The position numbers and the translations under genes were made by a program. Below are positions 51,821 to 60,411 of a stretch of DNA of 64,000 bases, in pieces (position 1 is the first letter of the stretch; every line of letters starts with the position of its first letter). The stretch spans positions 1 through 64,000 of the forward strand of contig NZ_FOBX01000023.1 of NCBI RefSeq assembly GCF_900109945.1, in the 5' to 3' direction. The notes below the pieces were generated by a model. It saw nothing but the letters and a program-made list of their open reading frames with translations, made no database searches and was not told the DNA's origin. This DNA comes from Bradyrhizobium sp. OK095 (GTDB taxonomy: Bacteria; Pseudomonadota; Alphaproteobacteria; Rhizobiales; Xanthobacteraceae).

Positions 51821-53041
51821 CTAACCGTCCACGGCGCGCGCCGACATGGCGCGCGCCGCGACGAGCGCGGCCGCAAAGCCAGCGATCGCACCGACGCCGA
51901 GTGCCCAGCGCGGGCCAAGATTGTCCGCCACCCATCCGACGATTGGTGCGCCGATGGGCGTGCCGCCGAGCGCGACGCCAAGGCGCAACGCCATGACGCG
52001 TCCCCTCATCCTCGGCTCGGTCGAGAGCTGCATCATGGCGTTTGAGGTATTGGTGACCGTCAGCGCGGCAACGCCGATCACGACAAGGGCGGCGGCGAAC
52101 AGCCAGTAGCTGGGTGCAAGCGCGGCCAGCGTGCAGCCCGCCCCGAAAGTTGCAGCCCCAAGCAGCAGCGAGATGAACCGCGGCTGGGCGCGCCCTGCGG
52201 CCAGCAGCGCGCCCGAGATCGTGCCGATCGCCATGATCGACGACAGAAGGCCAAAGCCGCGCGCATCGGTGTGGAAGACGGTGACCGCCATGGTCGAGAT
52301 GAAGATCGGGAAGTTCAGTCCAAACGTGCCGATCAGGAACAGCATGATCATGATCGCCCTGAGATCCGCGCGCGACCAGACGTAGTGAAAACCCTCCGTC
52401 ATGCCGCCCTTGGTCCGGACGGCCCGCGGGTTCGGGCGAAGCTCCGAGCTGCGCAGCAGGGAGAGTGAGCCAAGGACTGCCATAAAGGATGCTGCATTGA
52501 GCAGGAATGCCCAACCGGTACCCACCGAAGCGATGACGATGCCTGCGATCGCAGGCCCGACCATCCGCGCGGCGTTGAACGAGGTCGAGTTCAGCGCGAT
52601 GGCGTTGGAGAGGTCGCCGTCGCCGACCAGCTCCGCGACGAATGTCTGGCGCACCGGCGCGTCGAAGGCTCCGGCACAGCCGAATAGGAATGCGAGCAAA
52701 TAGACGTGCCAGAGCTGCACCAGCCCAGTGACGGTGAGAACGCCAAGGACCAGCGCCAGCACACCCATCGTCGCCTGTGTCGCGATCAGAAGCCGTCGCT
52801 GGTTGAAGTGGTCGGCCGCAAAGCCCGTCCACGGCATCAGCAGGAGCTGTGGTCCGAACTGGAGCGCCATCACCACGCCCACAGCCGACGCATTGTGCTG
52901 TGTGAGCTCGGTGAGAACGAGCCAGTCCTGGGCGGCGCGTTGCATCCACGTTCCGGTATTGGACACCAGCGCGCCCGCCGCCCAGACGCGGTAGTTGTAG
53001 TTCCGCAGTGAACGAAATGTGCTCGCGGCCGCCACGCTCAC
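51821..53041 (-). CDS. MFS transporter (enterobactin-exporter-like MFS_3 group)
   Basis: Transporter of 406 aa. Typical N-terminal segment NYRVWAAGALVSNTGTWMQR and DWLVLTELTQHN, then WTGFAADHFNQRRLL in the first cytoplasmic loop, as in MFS_3 exporters. The GTG start at 53041 overlaps the stop of the upstream membrane protein (GTGA), so it is translationally coupled. The longer frame adds an arginine-rich leader unlike the family. Last gene of the MarR operon; probably exports a small molecule linked to the regulator. Confidence 0.9.
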   Translation of the reverse strand: MSVAAASTFRSLRNYNYRVWAAGALVSNTGTWMQRAAQDWLVLTELTQHNASAVGVVMALQFGPQLLLMPWTGFAADHFNQRRLLIATQATMGVLALVLGVLTVTGLVQLWHVYLLAFLFGCAGAFDAPVRQTFVAELVGDGDLSNAIALNSTSFNAARMVGPAIAGIVIASVGTGWAFLLNAASFMAVLGSLSLLRSSELRPNPRAVRTKGGMTEGFHYVWSRADLRAIMIMLFLIGTFGLNFPIFISTMAVTVFHTDARGFGLLSSIMAIGTISGALLAAGRAQPRFISLLLGAATFGAGCTLAALAPSYWLFAAALVVIGVAALTVTNTSNAMMQLSTEPRMRGRVMALRLGVALGGTPIGAPIVGWVADNLGPRWALGVGAIAGFAAALVAARAMSARAVDG

Positions 53042-53367
53042 GAACCCGTCGGTGTATTGCCGCCGTGGAACCGGCCGAAGTGCCGCGCGCAAAACAGGCT
53101 GAGCGCGAGGGCGCCGAGTCCGAGCGCGGCGACGTCGCGTGTGTCCAGCAGGGTAAACTCTCCGACCCGACAAACGAGGAGATATCCGACGATGACGTTG
53201 AAAAAGCCCCAGAGCACGTTGACCGTCGACGAGGATAGCCCTTCTCCTCGCGGTTGTGCGAACGGGCTCTGAAACGGCTCTCCGCGCAGGCCGCTGACGA
53301 GATGCGGAATGGCGTTCGCCAGAAATGCGCCGCCAAAGAAATAGGAAACGAGATGAAGCCAGTTCAT
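53038..53367 (-). CDS. Small integral membrane protein
   Basis: Product of 109 aa with about three hydrophobic helices (LHLVSYFFGGAFLANAIPHL, VLWGFFNVIVGYLLV, VAALGLGALALSLFCARHFG). The PHLVSGLRGEPFQSPFA motif recurs in a family of small uncharacterised proteins. Start overlaps the isochorismatase-fold gene stop (ATGA) and its stop overlaps the MFS start, so all three are coupled. Role unknown. Confidence 0.8.
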   Translation of the reverse strand: MNWLHLVSYFFGGAFLANAIPHLVSGLRGEPFQSPFAQPRGEGLSSSTVNVLWGFFNVIVGYLLVCRVGEFTLLDTRDVAALGLGALALSLFCARHFGRFHGGNTPTGS

Positions 53368-53945
53368 GCCTGCGCGCTCCGTGTTGCCAACAGTTCGATG
53401 ATCGCCTGCGTCGAGCCGCTCTCGCCGAGCCGCGGAAAGACGTTTGCGAGGCTGTAATCGTGAGCCTCGGGACGCGGGTCGGTCATCGCGTCGGTGGCCA
53501 GGGTGACATTGAAGCCCGCCTCGTAGGCCTGGCGCGCGGTGGACTCGACACCGGTGCCGGTCGCGACGCCGGCGATGACGACCTGCGTGACGCAGCGCGA
53601 TCGCAGCTGGCTTTCGAGATCGGTGCTGGCGAATGCACCCCAGGTCCGCTTGGTCACGGCGATATCGCCGGGCTGCTGATCAAGCTCCGGAATGAGAGAG
53701 GTCCATCCGTCGGGGAACGGACCACCGGAACGTGGCCGCTCGGTGCGGCCCGGCGCTCCGCCATCGACGTTGACCAGCACGACCGGCAGGCGATGCCGCC
53801 GAAACGCAGCGGCCAGCGCGCAAGAGCGCTGCACGACATCGCTCACGACGTCGCCTATGGCATGGACAAGAGTCGAGCCGACGATGCCGCGTTGCAGGTC
53901 GACCACAATGAGGGCGGTGATCGGGTCGAGCGTCGTGAGAGCCAT
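53364..53945 (-). CDS. Isochorismatase-fold hydrolase
   Basis: Cytoplasmic hydrolase of 193 aa. The fold's Asp (ALIVVDLQRG) and Lys (AVTKRTWGAF) are present. Where cysteine hydrolases have a nucleophilic Cys the sequence reads VIAGVATGTGVESTARQA, with Gly, as in PhzD-type isochorismatases. It therefore probably hydrolyses a vinyl-ether-like bond or is not a classical nicotinamidase-type enzyme (inference). ATG 53945 has GAAGGA upstream. It lies 55 bp behind the MarR gene and overlaps the next gene by four bases. Confidence 0.85.
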   Translation of the reverse strand: MALTTLDPITALIVVDLQRGIVGSTLVHAIGDVVSDVVQRSCALAAAFRRHRLPVVLVNVDGGAPGRTERPRSGGPFPDGWTSLIPELDQQPGDIAVTKRTWGAFASTDLESQLRSRCVTQVVIAGVATGTGVESTARQAYEAGFNVTLATDAMTDPRPEAHDYSLANVFPRLGESGSTQAIIELLATRSAQA

Positions 53946-54000
53946 GATTGTATCCTTCCGGCGGCCGCATGTTCCGCACGACCGATGCGGCAGAGCCGCG

Positions 54001-54453
54001 TCAATCGTCGACAAGCCGCTTGAGCAGAGAAACGGCGGCCGCCAGTTCGTCCTGCTCCCGTAAAGAAAGCCGTGTCGAAATGGTGCGCGACAGCCAATCC
54101 TGCCGGACGGCGCGACCGACCCGGATCCGGTCGCGGCACGCCTTTGTCAGTGACAGGATGGTTTGACGGCCATCCTCCGGATCGGCGGCGCCAGTGACCA
54201 GTCCCGCGGCCTGAAGAGCGGCGACTGCGGTGCTCATCGATTGCGGACGCATCCCCTCGGATCGTGCCAGGCTCGATACCGTTGCAGGGCCATCCTTCTC
54301 CAGACGCAGCAGAATCGACACCTGTGAGGGAGCCAGGTCGCCCTGACCCGCCTGTTCCCGCAATCGGCGCTTCAGCTTTCCAACCAGCGAACGAAGGTCT
54401 TCAGCGAGCGCGCCGGCGCGTGCGGAGGGGCGTTGGTCCGATGAACTGGTCAT
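54001..54453 (-). CDS. MarR-family transcriptional regulator
   Basis: Repressor of 150 aa with the MarR winged helix (LAPSQVSILLRLEKDGPATV, LARSEGMRPQSMSTAVAAL, and the wing DPEDGRQTILSLTKA). It heads an operon with an isochorismatase-fold enzyme, a small membrane protein and an MFS exporter. A perfect 13-bp palindrome 52 bp upstream of the ATG is a candidate autoregulatory site. Confidence 0.92.
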   Translation of the reverse strand: MTSSSDQRPSARAGALAEDLRSLVGKLKRRLREQAGQGDLAPSQVSILLRLEKDGPATVSSLARSEGMRPQSMSTAVAALQAAGLVTGAADPEDGRQTILSLTKACRDRIRVGRAVRQDWLSRTISTRLSLREQDELAAAVSLLKRLVDD

Positions 54454-54504
54454 GCCGGATCGATTGGCATATATGAAGTAAAACTGTAAAGATTATCTGC
54501 GCAG

Positions 54505-54517
54505 TTGTTCTGAACAA
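54505..54517. promoter_or_regulatory. Palindrome upstream of the MarR operon
   Basis: TTGTTC-T-GAACAA, a perfect 6+1+6 palindrome in an AT-richer stretch. Position and symmetry fit a MarR dimer site. Confidence 0.45.
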
Positions 54518-54778
54518 AATGTCGTGAACAGGGGGCGCTGCCGCCGCGATGACGACATGGAGAAGTTGAGCGCGGTCGCTCGTGATCCGGATGATTGTGC
54601 GACATCACGTCGCGTCGCCGCGCGCTCGCCGAAGATGTCGCGTCATTGATGACGGTGATCGGCATCTACAATGTGCAGGCGTGCTCAACTCGCGTGTCTT
54701 CCAATCACGACGCTGCGATGTCTGCTCACGAAAGCATCGCAATCCGGATCGATGCGTCGTCATCCGATCGTGACTGCA

Positions 54779-54811
54779 CTTAGAACGATTCAACACTAGA
54801 GCGATTCAACG
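54779..54811. promoter_or_regulatory. Tandem Irr-box-like sites upstream of the TonB receptor
   Basis: CTTAGAACGATTCAACA (54779-54795) matches the rhizobial Irr motif TTTAGAA-N3-TTCTAAA at 11 of 14 positions. A weaker second copy, ACTAGAGCGATTCAACG, starts at 54795 (8 of 14). The sites are ~70-100 bp upstream of the receptor ATG, suggesting iron control through Irr. Confidence 0.45.
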
Positions 54812-54854
54812 TCCCTTACGGTTCTCTTCGCGGACAGCGGCTGTTACAGGCCCG

Positions 54855-54880
54855 CACTTCAACGTTCTTGACTTGAAGTG
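54855..54880 (+). promoter_or_regulatory. Hairpin overlapping the translation start of the TonB receptor
   Basis: Perfect inverted repeat CACTTCAA (54855-54862) / TTGAAGTG (54873-54880) with a 10-nt loop. It ends two bases before the ATG at 54883, so in RNA the stem would cover the ribosome-binding purines. It could be a translational switch, or a DNA operator. Confidence 0.4.
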
Positions 54881-54882
54881 GA

Positions 54883-57216
54883 ATGAAAGTGCGTGCCCAT
54901 CTGGATGGCCAGCGTGTCCGCGGCCGTCGTCATCGTGCCGGCAAGAGCCGTGCAGGTCTTATCATCGGTGCAGTGGTGTTGCTCGCCGAATCCCTCTCCA
55001 ACACGACGCGTGCGCAGGCGCAATCGTCGTTGCCGCCGGTGGCGGTCGAAGCTCCTGTGCAGCGGCCGAAGCCGGCGCGCGCATCGGAGCAGTCTCCGCG
55101 ACGCGCGCAAATCGCCGCGCGACAGCGCAATCGCAATCCCGCACCGGCCGCACCGACGCTCTCGGAGCGCGCAGCCGCTGCGGCCGCCGCACAGCAAGCC
55201 GCCAAGCTCGGCTACCGTGCGATGCCGAGCTCGACCACGCTGCGCAGTGGCGCCTCGCCGCTCGACACCTCGCAGTCCGTCAACGTCGTGCCCGAACAGG
55301 TGTTGAAGGACCAGCTCCCGCGCAACATCGACGATGCGCTGGTCAATATCAGCGGCATCACCCAGACCAACACTCTCGCCGGTACCCAGGACGCGGTGAT
55401 CCGTCGCGGCTTCGGTGACAACCGCGACGGCTCGATCATGCGCAACGGCATGCCGCTGGTTCAGGGCCGGAGCCTCAACGCCGCGGTCGAGAGCGTCGAG
55501 GTGCTGAAGGGACCCGCCTCGCTGCTCTACGGCATCATGGACCCCGGCGGCATCGTCAACACCATCAGCAAGCGTCCGGAGCTCTACCAGCACGGTTCGG
55601 TCACGCTGCTCGGCTCGACCTTCGCCAACAACCGCAGCGGCGCCGACGGCACGCTCGACATCACCGGTCCGATCGGCGACGGCGGTCTTGCCTATCGCTT
55701 CGTTGGTTACGGCGTCAGCGAGGACTATTGGCGCAATTTCGGCCGCCACAGGGAAATGCTGGTGAACCCGTCGCTGGCCTGGTACGGCGACACCACGACG
55801 GTCCAGCTCACCTATGAGCATCGCGAATTCATCTATCCGTTCGACCGCGGCACGGCCTTCGTCAACGGCGCGCCGCTGGCGATCCCGAAGACGCGTCGGC
55901 TCGACGAGCCCTTCAACAACATGTGGGGCACCTCGGACCTGGTGCAGGCCTCGGTCGAGCAGAAGCTCGACGACAACTGGAAGGTCACGGCGGCCTACAG
56001 CTACAATACCGAGACCTACAGCGCCAATCAGCTTCGCATCACCGGCGTCAATGCTGGGACCGGCGTCGAGACCCGCAGCAACGACGGCACCCAGAACTCG
56101 CTGAGCAACGCCAGCTACGGCACCTCCTATCTGCAAGGTGACGTCTGGGTCGGTGGCTTCCGCAACGAGATCCTGTTCGGCGGCGAAGCGCTGTATCGCA
56201 CCATCGATCGCCGCGACCTGATTCGCCAGGCGACGCCGAGCTTCAATTTCTACAACCCGGTTTACGGCCTGGTCTCACAGCCGGGCACGACCGTCTCGGC
56301 GACCGACAGCGAGCAGACCGACAAGCTCGGCACCCGCGGCTTCTTTGCCCAGGACACGTTCCATCTGACCAATTGGCTGTCAATGGTTGGTGGCGTGCGC
56401 TGGATGGAATACGAGCAGCTCGCCGGAAAAGGCCGGCCTGTCTTCGTCACCAACACCAATTTGTCGGGCGACAAGGTGCTGCCGCTCGGCGGCATCATCG
56501 TCAAGCTGAACGATCAGCTGTCCTATTATGTGAGCTATACGCAGTCGCTGAAGCCGACCTCGGTCATCGCGGCCTTCACTACCGGCTTCGTCGTGGATTC
56601 CACCATTGCGCCCGAGGAGGGAACGCAGTGGGAGACTGGTCTGAAGTTCGACGTCAACAAGCGGTTGTCGGGCACTTTGGCAGTCTACGACATCCAAAAG
56701 AAGAACGTGCTGGTGCTGGATGACATCGGCGGCGGCAAGTCGGCGGCGCGCGCGTCCGGTGCCGCGCGGTCGCGCGGTGTCGAGCTGGACGTGACCGGCA
56801 AGCTCACCGACCAATGGAGCCTGATCGGCAGTTACGGCTATACCGACGCGCGCTTGATCAACGACCCGGCCGTCGGCAACGCCAAGCTGCTGAACGCCGC
56901 GATGAACACGGCTTCGCTCTATCTCGTCTACGATTTCGGCGACGCGCTTCCCGGACGCCTGCGGCTCGGCGGCGGCGCGCATTATGTCGGTGACCGGCCG
57001 GGCGATTCCGCGAACAATTTCTTCATGCCGGCCTATACCGTCGCGGACGTCTTTGCGACCTACGACACCAAGGTCGACAAGCTGCCGGTGACCTATCAGT
57101 TCAACGTCAAGAACCTGTTCGACAAGCTCTACTATACTTCCACCACCGGGAACGCTCTGAACGTCGCGATCGGCGATGCTCGACGCTTCTCGCTGTCGGC
57201 AACGGTGAAGTTCTAG
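54883..57216 (+). CDS. TonB-dependent siderophore receptor
   Basis: Outer-membrane receptor of 777 aa. A long basic signal peptide (RAGLIIGAVVLLAESLS core) precedes a Pro/Ala-rich linker. The plug is at ~115-230 (VNVVPEQVLKDQLPRNIDDA, NRDGSIMRNGMPLVQGRS, VEVLKGPASLLYGIMDPGG and VNTISKRP). The 22-stranded barrel ends in SLSATVKF with terminal phenylalanine. This is the siderophore subgroup (FhuA/FoxA-like); the ligand is not predictable. It forms an operon with a binding protein two bases downstream and a PepSY protein. Confidence 0.95.
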   Translation: MKVRAHLDGQRVRGRRHRAGKSRAGLIIGAVVLLAESLSNTTRAQAQSSLPPVAVEAPVQRPKPARASEQSPRRAQIAARQRNRNPAPAAPTLSERAAAAAAAQQAAKLGYRAMPSSTTLRSGASPLDTSQSVNVVPEQVLKDQLPRNIDDALVNISGITQTNTLAGTQDAVIRRGFGDNRDGSIMRNGMPLVQGRSLNAAVESVEVLKGPASLLYGIMDPGGIVNTISKRPELYQHGSVTLLGSTFANNRSGADGTLDITGPIGDGGLAYRFVGYGVSEDYWRNFGRHREMLVNPSLAWYGDTTTVQLTYEHREFIYPFDRGTAFVNGAPLAIPKTRRLDEPFNNMWGTSDLVQASVEQKLDDNWKVTAAYSYNTETYSANQLRITGVNAGTGVETRSNDGTQNSLSNASYGTSYLQGDVWVGGFRNEILFGGEALYRTIDRRDLIRQATPSFNFYNPVYGLVSQPGTTVSATDSEQTDKLGTRGFFAQDTFHLTNWLSMVGGVRWMEYEQLAGKGRPVFVTNTNLSGDKVLPLGGIIVKLNDQLSYYVSYTQSLKPTSVIAAFTTGFVVDSTIAPEEGTQWETGLKFDVNKRLSGTLAVYDIQKKNVLVLDDIGGGKSAARASGAARSRGVELDVTGKLTDQWSLIGSYGYTDARLINDPAVGNAKLLNAAMNTASLYLVYDFGDALPGRLRLGGGAHYVGDRPGDSANNFFMPAYTVADVFATYDTKVDKLPVTYQFNVKNLFDKLYYTSTTGNALNVAIGDARRFSLSATVKF

Positions 57217-57218
57217 CG

Positions 57219-58241
57219 ATGGCCGTGCGGCACAAAGCCATCGCGATCCTGGTCGCGCTGGCGTCTGCCTGCACGGCGGCTGCGGGCCGCGCCGAGGAGA
57301 TTACGCTCTATTCGACCAGGGAGGCTGCCCTGGTCGCGCCTGCCGTTGCAGCTTTCACGGAAACCAGCGGCATCAAGGTGAATGTCGTCTTCGTCGAGGA
57401 CAGCCTGGTCAAGCGCCTGGTGTCGGAGGGCGGCGCGTCGCCGGCCGACGTGCTGGTGACGATCGGGCTTGACAAGACCACGCAGCTTGCCGGCCGCGGC
57501 CTGACCCAGGCTTTCGCGTCATCGCGCATCGAGCAGGCTGTTCCGGCAAACCTGCGCGGTGACGGGGCGCAGTGGGTCGCGCTCGCTGTCCGCCCGCGCG
57601 TCGTGTTCGCACGCAAGGCCGATGCGCTCGCGTCAATCGACTATGAAGATCTTGCCGCTGCTAAATGGCGCGGCAAGCTATGCATACGTTCGCCGATGCA
57701 TCAGAACAATGTGGCGCTGGTTGCGGCCTTTCTCGCCCATCACGGTGAAGCCGCGACCGAGACCTGGCTCGCCGGCGTGAAGGCCAATTTCGCTCACAAG
57801 CCTGATGGCAAGGACAACGACGTCGTCCGCGAGATCGCGCAAGGCACTTGCGAGATCGGCATCGGCAACACCGTGGCGTTGGCGCAATTGCGCGACGGAC
57901 GGGAAGGCGCCGACTGGCGCGCCTGGGCGATGGAGGTCAGGGCGGTGCCGACCGCATTCAAGGGCGGCGGCGCCCATGTGAACCTCACCGGTGCGGCGAT
58001 CGCCAAGCACGCGCCGCATCCGGAGGCCGCGCGAAAACTGATCGAATTCCTGGTCACGCCTACGGGGCAACGGCTCTTTGCCACAGCCGAGCTTGAATAT
58101 CCCGTCATGGCGGCGGCGGAGCGCGCGCCCATCGTTTCCGGGTTGGGCTCGTACACGGCCGATGCGCTGCCGATCGACGAGATCAGCCGGCACCAGCAAG
58201 CCGCGGTCGCACTGATCCGGAAGGCGGGCTTTGATGAGTAG
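57219..58241 (+). CDS. FutA/FbpA-like periplasmic binding protein lacking the iron-binding tyrosines
   Basis: Periplasmic protein of 340 aa with a signal peptide ending GRA. It follows the ferric-binding-protein pattern: EEITLYSTREAALVAPAVAAF, DYEDLAAAKWRGKLCIRSP, ANFAHKPDGKDNDVVREIA, CEIGIGNT. At the metal site family members have NVYNQ and NTYYY. Here these read QNNVA (Asn about 163) and N217-T-V-A-L, so all three C-terminal-side tyrosine ligands are gone. No fbpB/fbpC genes follow. It may bind another anion or metal complex, or serve the PepSY protein with which it overlaps by eight bases. Confidence 0.88.
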   Translation: MAVRHKAIAILVALASACTAAAGRAEEITLYSTREAALVAPAVAAFTETSGIKVNVVFVEDSLVKRLVSEGGASPADVLVTIGLDKTTQLAGRGLTQAFASSRIEQAVPANLRGDGAQWVALAVRPRVVFARKADALASIDYEDLAAAKWRGKLCIRSPMHQNNVALVAAFLAHHGEAATETWLAGVKANFAHKPDGKDNDVVREIAQGTCEIGIGNTVALAQLRDGREGADWRAWAMEVRAVPTAFKGGGAHVNLTGAAIAKHAPHPEAARKLIEFLVTPTGQRLFATAELEYPVMAAAERAPIVSGLGSYTADALPIDEISRHQQAAVALIRKAGFDE

Positions 58242-59505
58242 GATCGGGCACAAGGTCAAGGCCGCCCTGTTCCAGGTCCATTCCATCGCCGGCCTGGTGC
58301 TCGCGCTGTTGCTCGCATTGATCGCGCTAACCGGCGCGACCATGAGCTTCGAGGACGAGATCGTCGACCAGCTCAACGCCGGCATCATGCAGGTCGCACC
58401 GCGTCAGACGCCGCCGCTGATGCCGGACGAGCTGGTCGCGCGGCTTGAGGCAGTGCCGGATTTCGGCAAGGTCGCTTCCGTCACGCTGTCGAGCGATGCG
58501 TCGGCGGCTGTGCGCGTCCGCTTCGGCCGCGACGAGCAGGGCGCGCGGCGCACCTCGCTCTATGTCGATCCCTACGACGCGCACGTGCTGGGCTCGCCGC
58601 GTGGCGAGGAGTTCTTCGCGACCGTTCGCAGGCTGCATCGCTGGCTGCTGATCTCCGGCGATGCCAAGGGCTGGGGCCGCCAGATCACCGGCGTCGCCGC
58701 GCTCGGCCTGATCGTCATGCTGATCTCAGGCGTCGTGCTGCGCTGGCCACGCCGCGCCAGCAGCGTGAAGATGTGGTTGAAGCCGAATCTCGGGCTCGGT
58801 GGCCGTGCGCTGCATCGCTCTCTGCACGCCGTCATCGGCACCTGGGTGCTCCCGGTCTATCTGGTGATGACGCTGACCGGCCTGTGGTACTCGTTCGACT
58901 GGTACAAGGACGGCGTCGTCAGGCTGTTGTCGCGTCCGGAGGTCACTGCCGCGAAGATGCAGCCCAAGATGTCCGCAAAGGCGCCGCGCGCGGCCGGCCC
59001 TACCGAGCCGGCCCAGCCGATCGGATTCGATCGGGCATGGACGACGTTCCGGCGCGAGGAGGGCGACCACTTCTCCAGGGCCTTGCTCACGCTGCCGGCC
59101 GGCCCCGGCACGGCGATCCGGATTCGGTCGTGGCCGAAGGACTCCACGCTCGATACCACGCGCGACGAATTCCGCATCGATGCGGTCACTGGTCAGCTGG
59201 CCTCCGCCGAACGCTATGCCGACAAGACGTTCGGCGAGAAGATGATCGCGAACCTGCTCGACATCCACCGCGGTGCGGTTTTGGGCTGGCCCGGCAAGCT
59301 CGTCTTCATGATCGCCGCGGCGCTGATGCCGTTGTTCGCGGTGACCGGCGTGCTGCTGTATCTGTCGCGCCGCAAGCTGCGGCCCTCACGCCAGCGCGCA
59401 ACGCTCGGCAATGATGCTGCCAATCGCGCGGGCGAAAGGCAGGTCGCAGCCATCGGCAATGTCGAGGGCGAGCTCGACAGCATTGAGCTGCGGCAGGTCC
59501 GCTAG
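58234..59505 (+). CDS. PepSY-domain membrane protein (FoxB/PiuB-like)
   Basis: Inner-membrane protein of 423 aa with four main helices: HSIAGLVLALLLALIALTGA, ITGVAALGLIVMLISGVVLR, VLPVYLVMTLTGLWYS and the last at LVFMIAAALMPLFAVTGVLLY. It has conserved membrane-edge histidines (FQVHSIAG, LHRWLLISGD, LHRSLHAVIG, DIHRGAVLGW). Relatives such as FoxB reduce siderophore-bound iron in the periplasm. The start overlaps the binding-protein stop. The last ~40 residues are antisense to the LysR gene and look like an extension past the family's usual end. Confidence 0.88.
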   Translation: MSRIGHKVKAALFQVHSIAGLVLALLLALIALTGATMSFEDEIVDQLNAGIMQVAPRQTPPLMPDELVARLEAVPDFGKVASVTLSSDASAAVRVRFGRDEQGARRTSLYVDPYDAHVLGSPRGEEFFATVRRLHRWLLISGDAKGWGRQITGVAALGLIVMLISGVVLRWPRRASSVKMWLKPNLGLGGRALHRSLHAVIGTWVLPVYLVMTLTGLWYSFDWYKDGVVRLLSRPEVTAAKMQPKMSAKAPRAAGPTEPAQPIGFDRAWTTFRREEGDHFSRALLTLPAGPGTAIRIRSWPKDSTLDTTRDEFRIDAVTGQLASAERYADKTFGEKMIANLLDIHRGAVLGWPGKLVFMIAAALMPLFAVTGVLLYLSRRKLRPSRQRATLGNDAANRAGERQVAAIGNVEGELDSIELRQVR

Positions 59506-60249
59506 ATCGCCTGCCGGCCGCAGCGACTTGCGCATCCCGAGCCTGACCGGCAGAGCGGCATAGCCGAGACCGGCCCTGACGGCGCCGACCAGCGCGGAAA
59601 GGCTGCCGGCCTCGCAGGCCATCGCCCACTCCCGTCCACCGAGGCGCAGGCTGCGCAGCGCCTCGTCGCGATAGGCGCAACCGTCGGCAAACGCCACCAG
59701 CGGAATCGCGGCGTCGGATCGATCCTGCGCCGCTGTCTTGCCGAACCATGCCATCGGCTCGAATGCGATCGCGGCGTTGGCCGCGTTCGACGGTGCGCGC
59801 TTGTAGAAGGCGAGATCGAGCCGGCCGTGACCGACGTCCTCGGCGAGCCGCGCCGACAGGTCGGTGCGTAGCGACAGGCGCGCGTCGGGAAAGCGCGCGC
59901 GGATTTCACCGATGGTCGACGCGAAATCCCGCTCGAGGAAATCCGCGGGCACGCCAAGCCTGATCCGCTCCCCCGGATGGGGCTGGCGCATTGCGGCAAC
60001 CGCGCGCTCGTTGAGCGCGATGATGTCGCGCGCATGTGCGACCAGCTCGGCTCCCTTCGCGGTCGGGCCGACCATACGGCCGCGCGCACGCTTCAGCAGG
60101 GGATGGCCGACCATGGCTTCGAGCCTGGCGATCTGCAGACTGATCGCTGATTGCGACCGCCCTATTCGTTCCGCGGCGCGCGAAAAGCTCTTCAGCTCGA
60201 CGATGGCGAGCAGGGACCGGAGCGTGTCGATATCGAGGGTCGTCGGCAT
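59386..60249 (-). CDS. LysR-family transcriptional regulator
   Basis: Regulator of 287 aa. The N-terminal HTH is clear (LRSLLAIVELKSFSRAAERI, then GRSQSAISLQIARLEAMVGH), followed by a periplasmic-binding-like effector domain. ATG 60249 with GGAG upstream starts directly before the HTH; the longer frame adds a non-homologous leader. Divergent from the Tat-exported hydrolase. Its 3' end overlaps the convergent PepSY gene by 120 bp. No clear T-N11-A site was fixed in the 162-bp spacer. Confidence 0.92.
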   Translation of the reverse strand: MPTTLDIDTLRSLLAIVELKSFSRAAERIGRSQSAISLQIARLEAMVGHPLLKRARGRMVGPTAKGAELVAHARDIIALNERAVAAMRQPHPGERIRLGVPADFLERDFASTIGEIRARFPDARLSLRTDLSARLAEDVGHGRLDLAFYKRAPSNAANAAIAFEPMAWFGKTAAQDRSDAAIPLVAFADGCAYRDEALRSLRLGGREWAMACEAGSLSALVGAVRAGLGYAALPVRLGMRKSLRPAGDLADLPQLNAVELALDIADGCDLPFARAIGSIIAERCALA

Positions 60250-60411
60250 GGTGGGAACTCCGGACGGCGCCGTCGGATGCTGTTTCAGCAGAACGGCAGC
60301 CAGAATGAGATTTATCAATGAAGCCATTACAGAAATCAATTTTTCCCGTGCGGGGCACTCGCGCTATCTGGCAGACGCGCCGATCGCAACCGACGGTGCG
60401 GGGGGAAACAC

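Larger units (their letters stand above)
54454..54882. other. 429-bp intergenic region with divergent control elements
   Basis: No convincing gene is present; short frames here have poor composition. It holds the MarR-side palindrome, the Irr-like boxes and the hairpin at the TonB receptor start, and must contain promoters for both divergent operons. Nothing else was recognised. Confidence 0.5.

Noticed and set aside
54454..54882. Small coding frames in the MarR/TonB spacer (62-71 codons)
   Set aside because: Arg/Ser-rich composition, no ribosome sites, and overlap with the regulatory elements.
54859..56136. 425-codon minus-strand frame opposite the TonB receptor
   Set aside because: Antisense shadow; the plus-strand receptor is complete with signal, plug and terminal phenylalanine.
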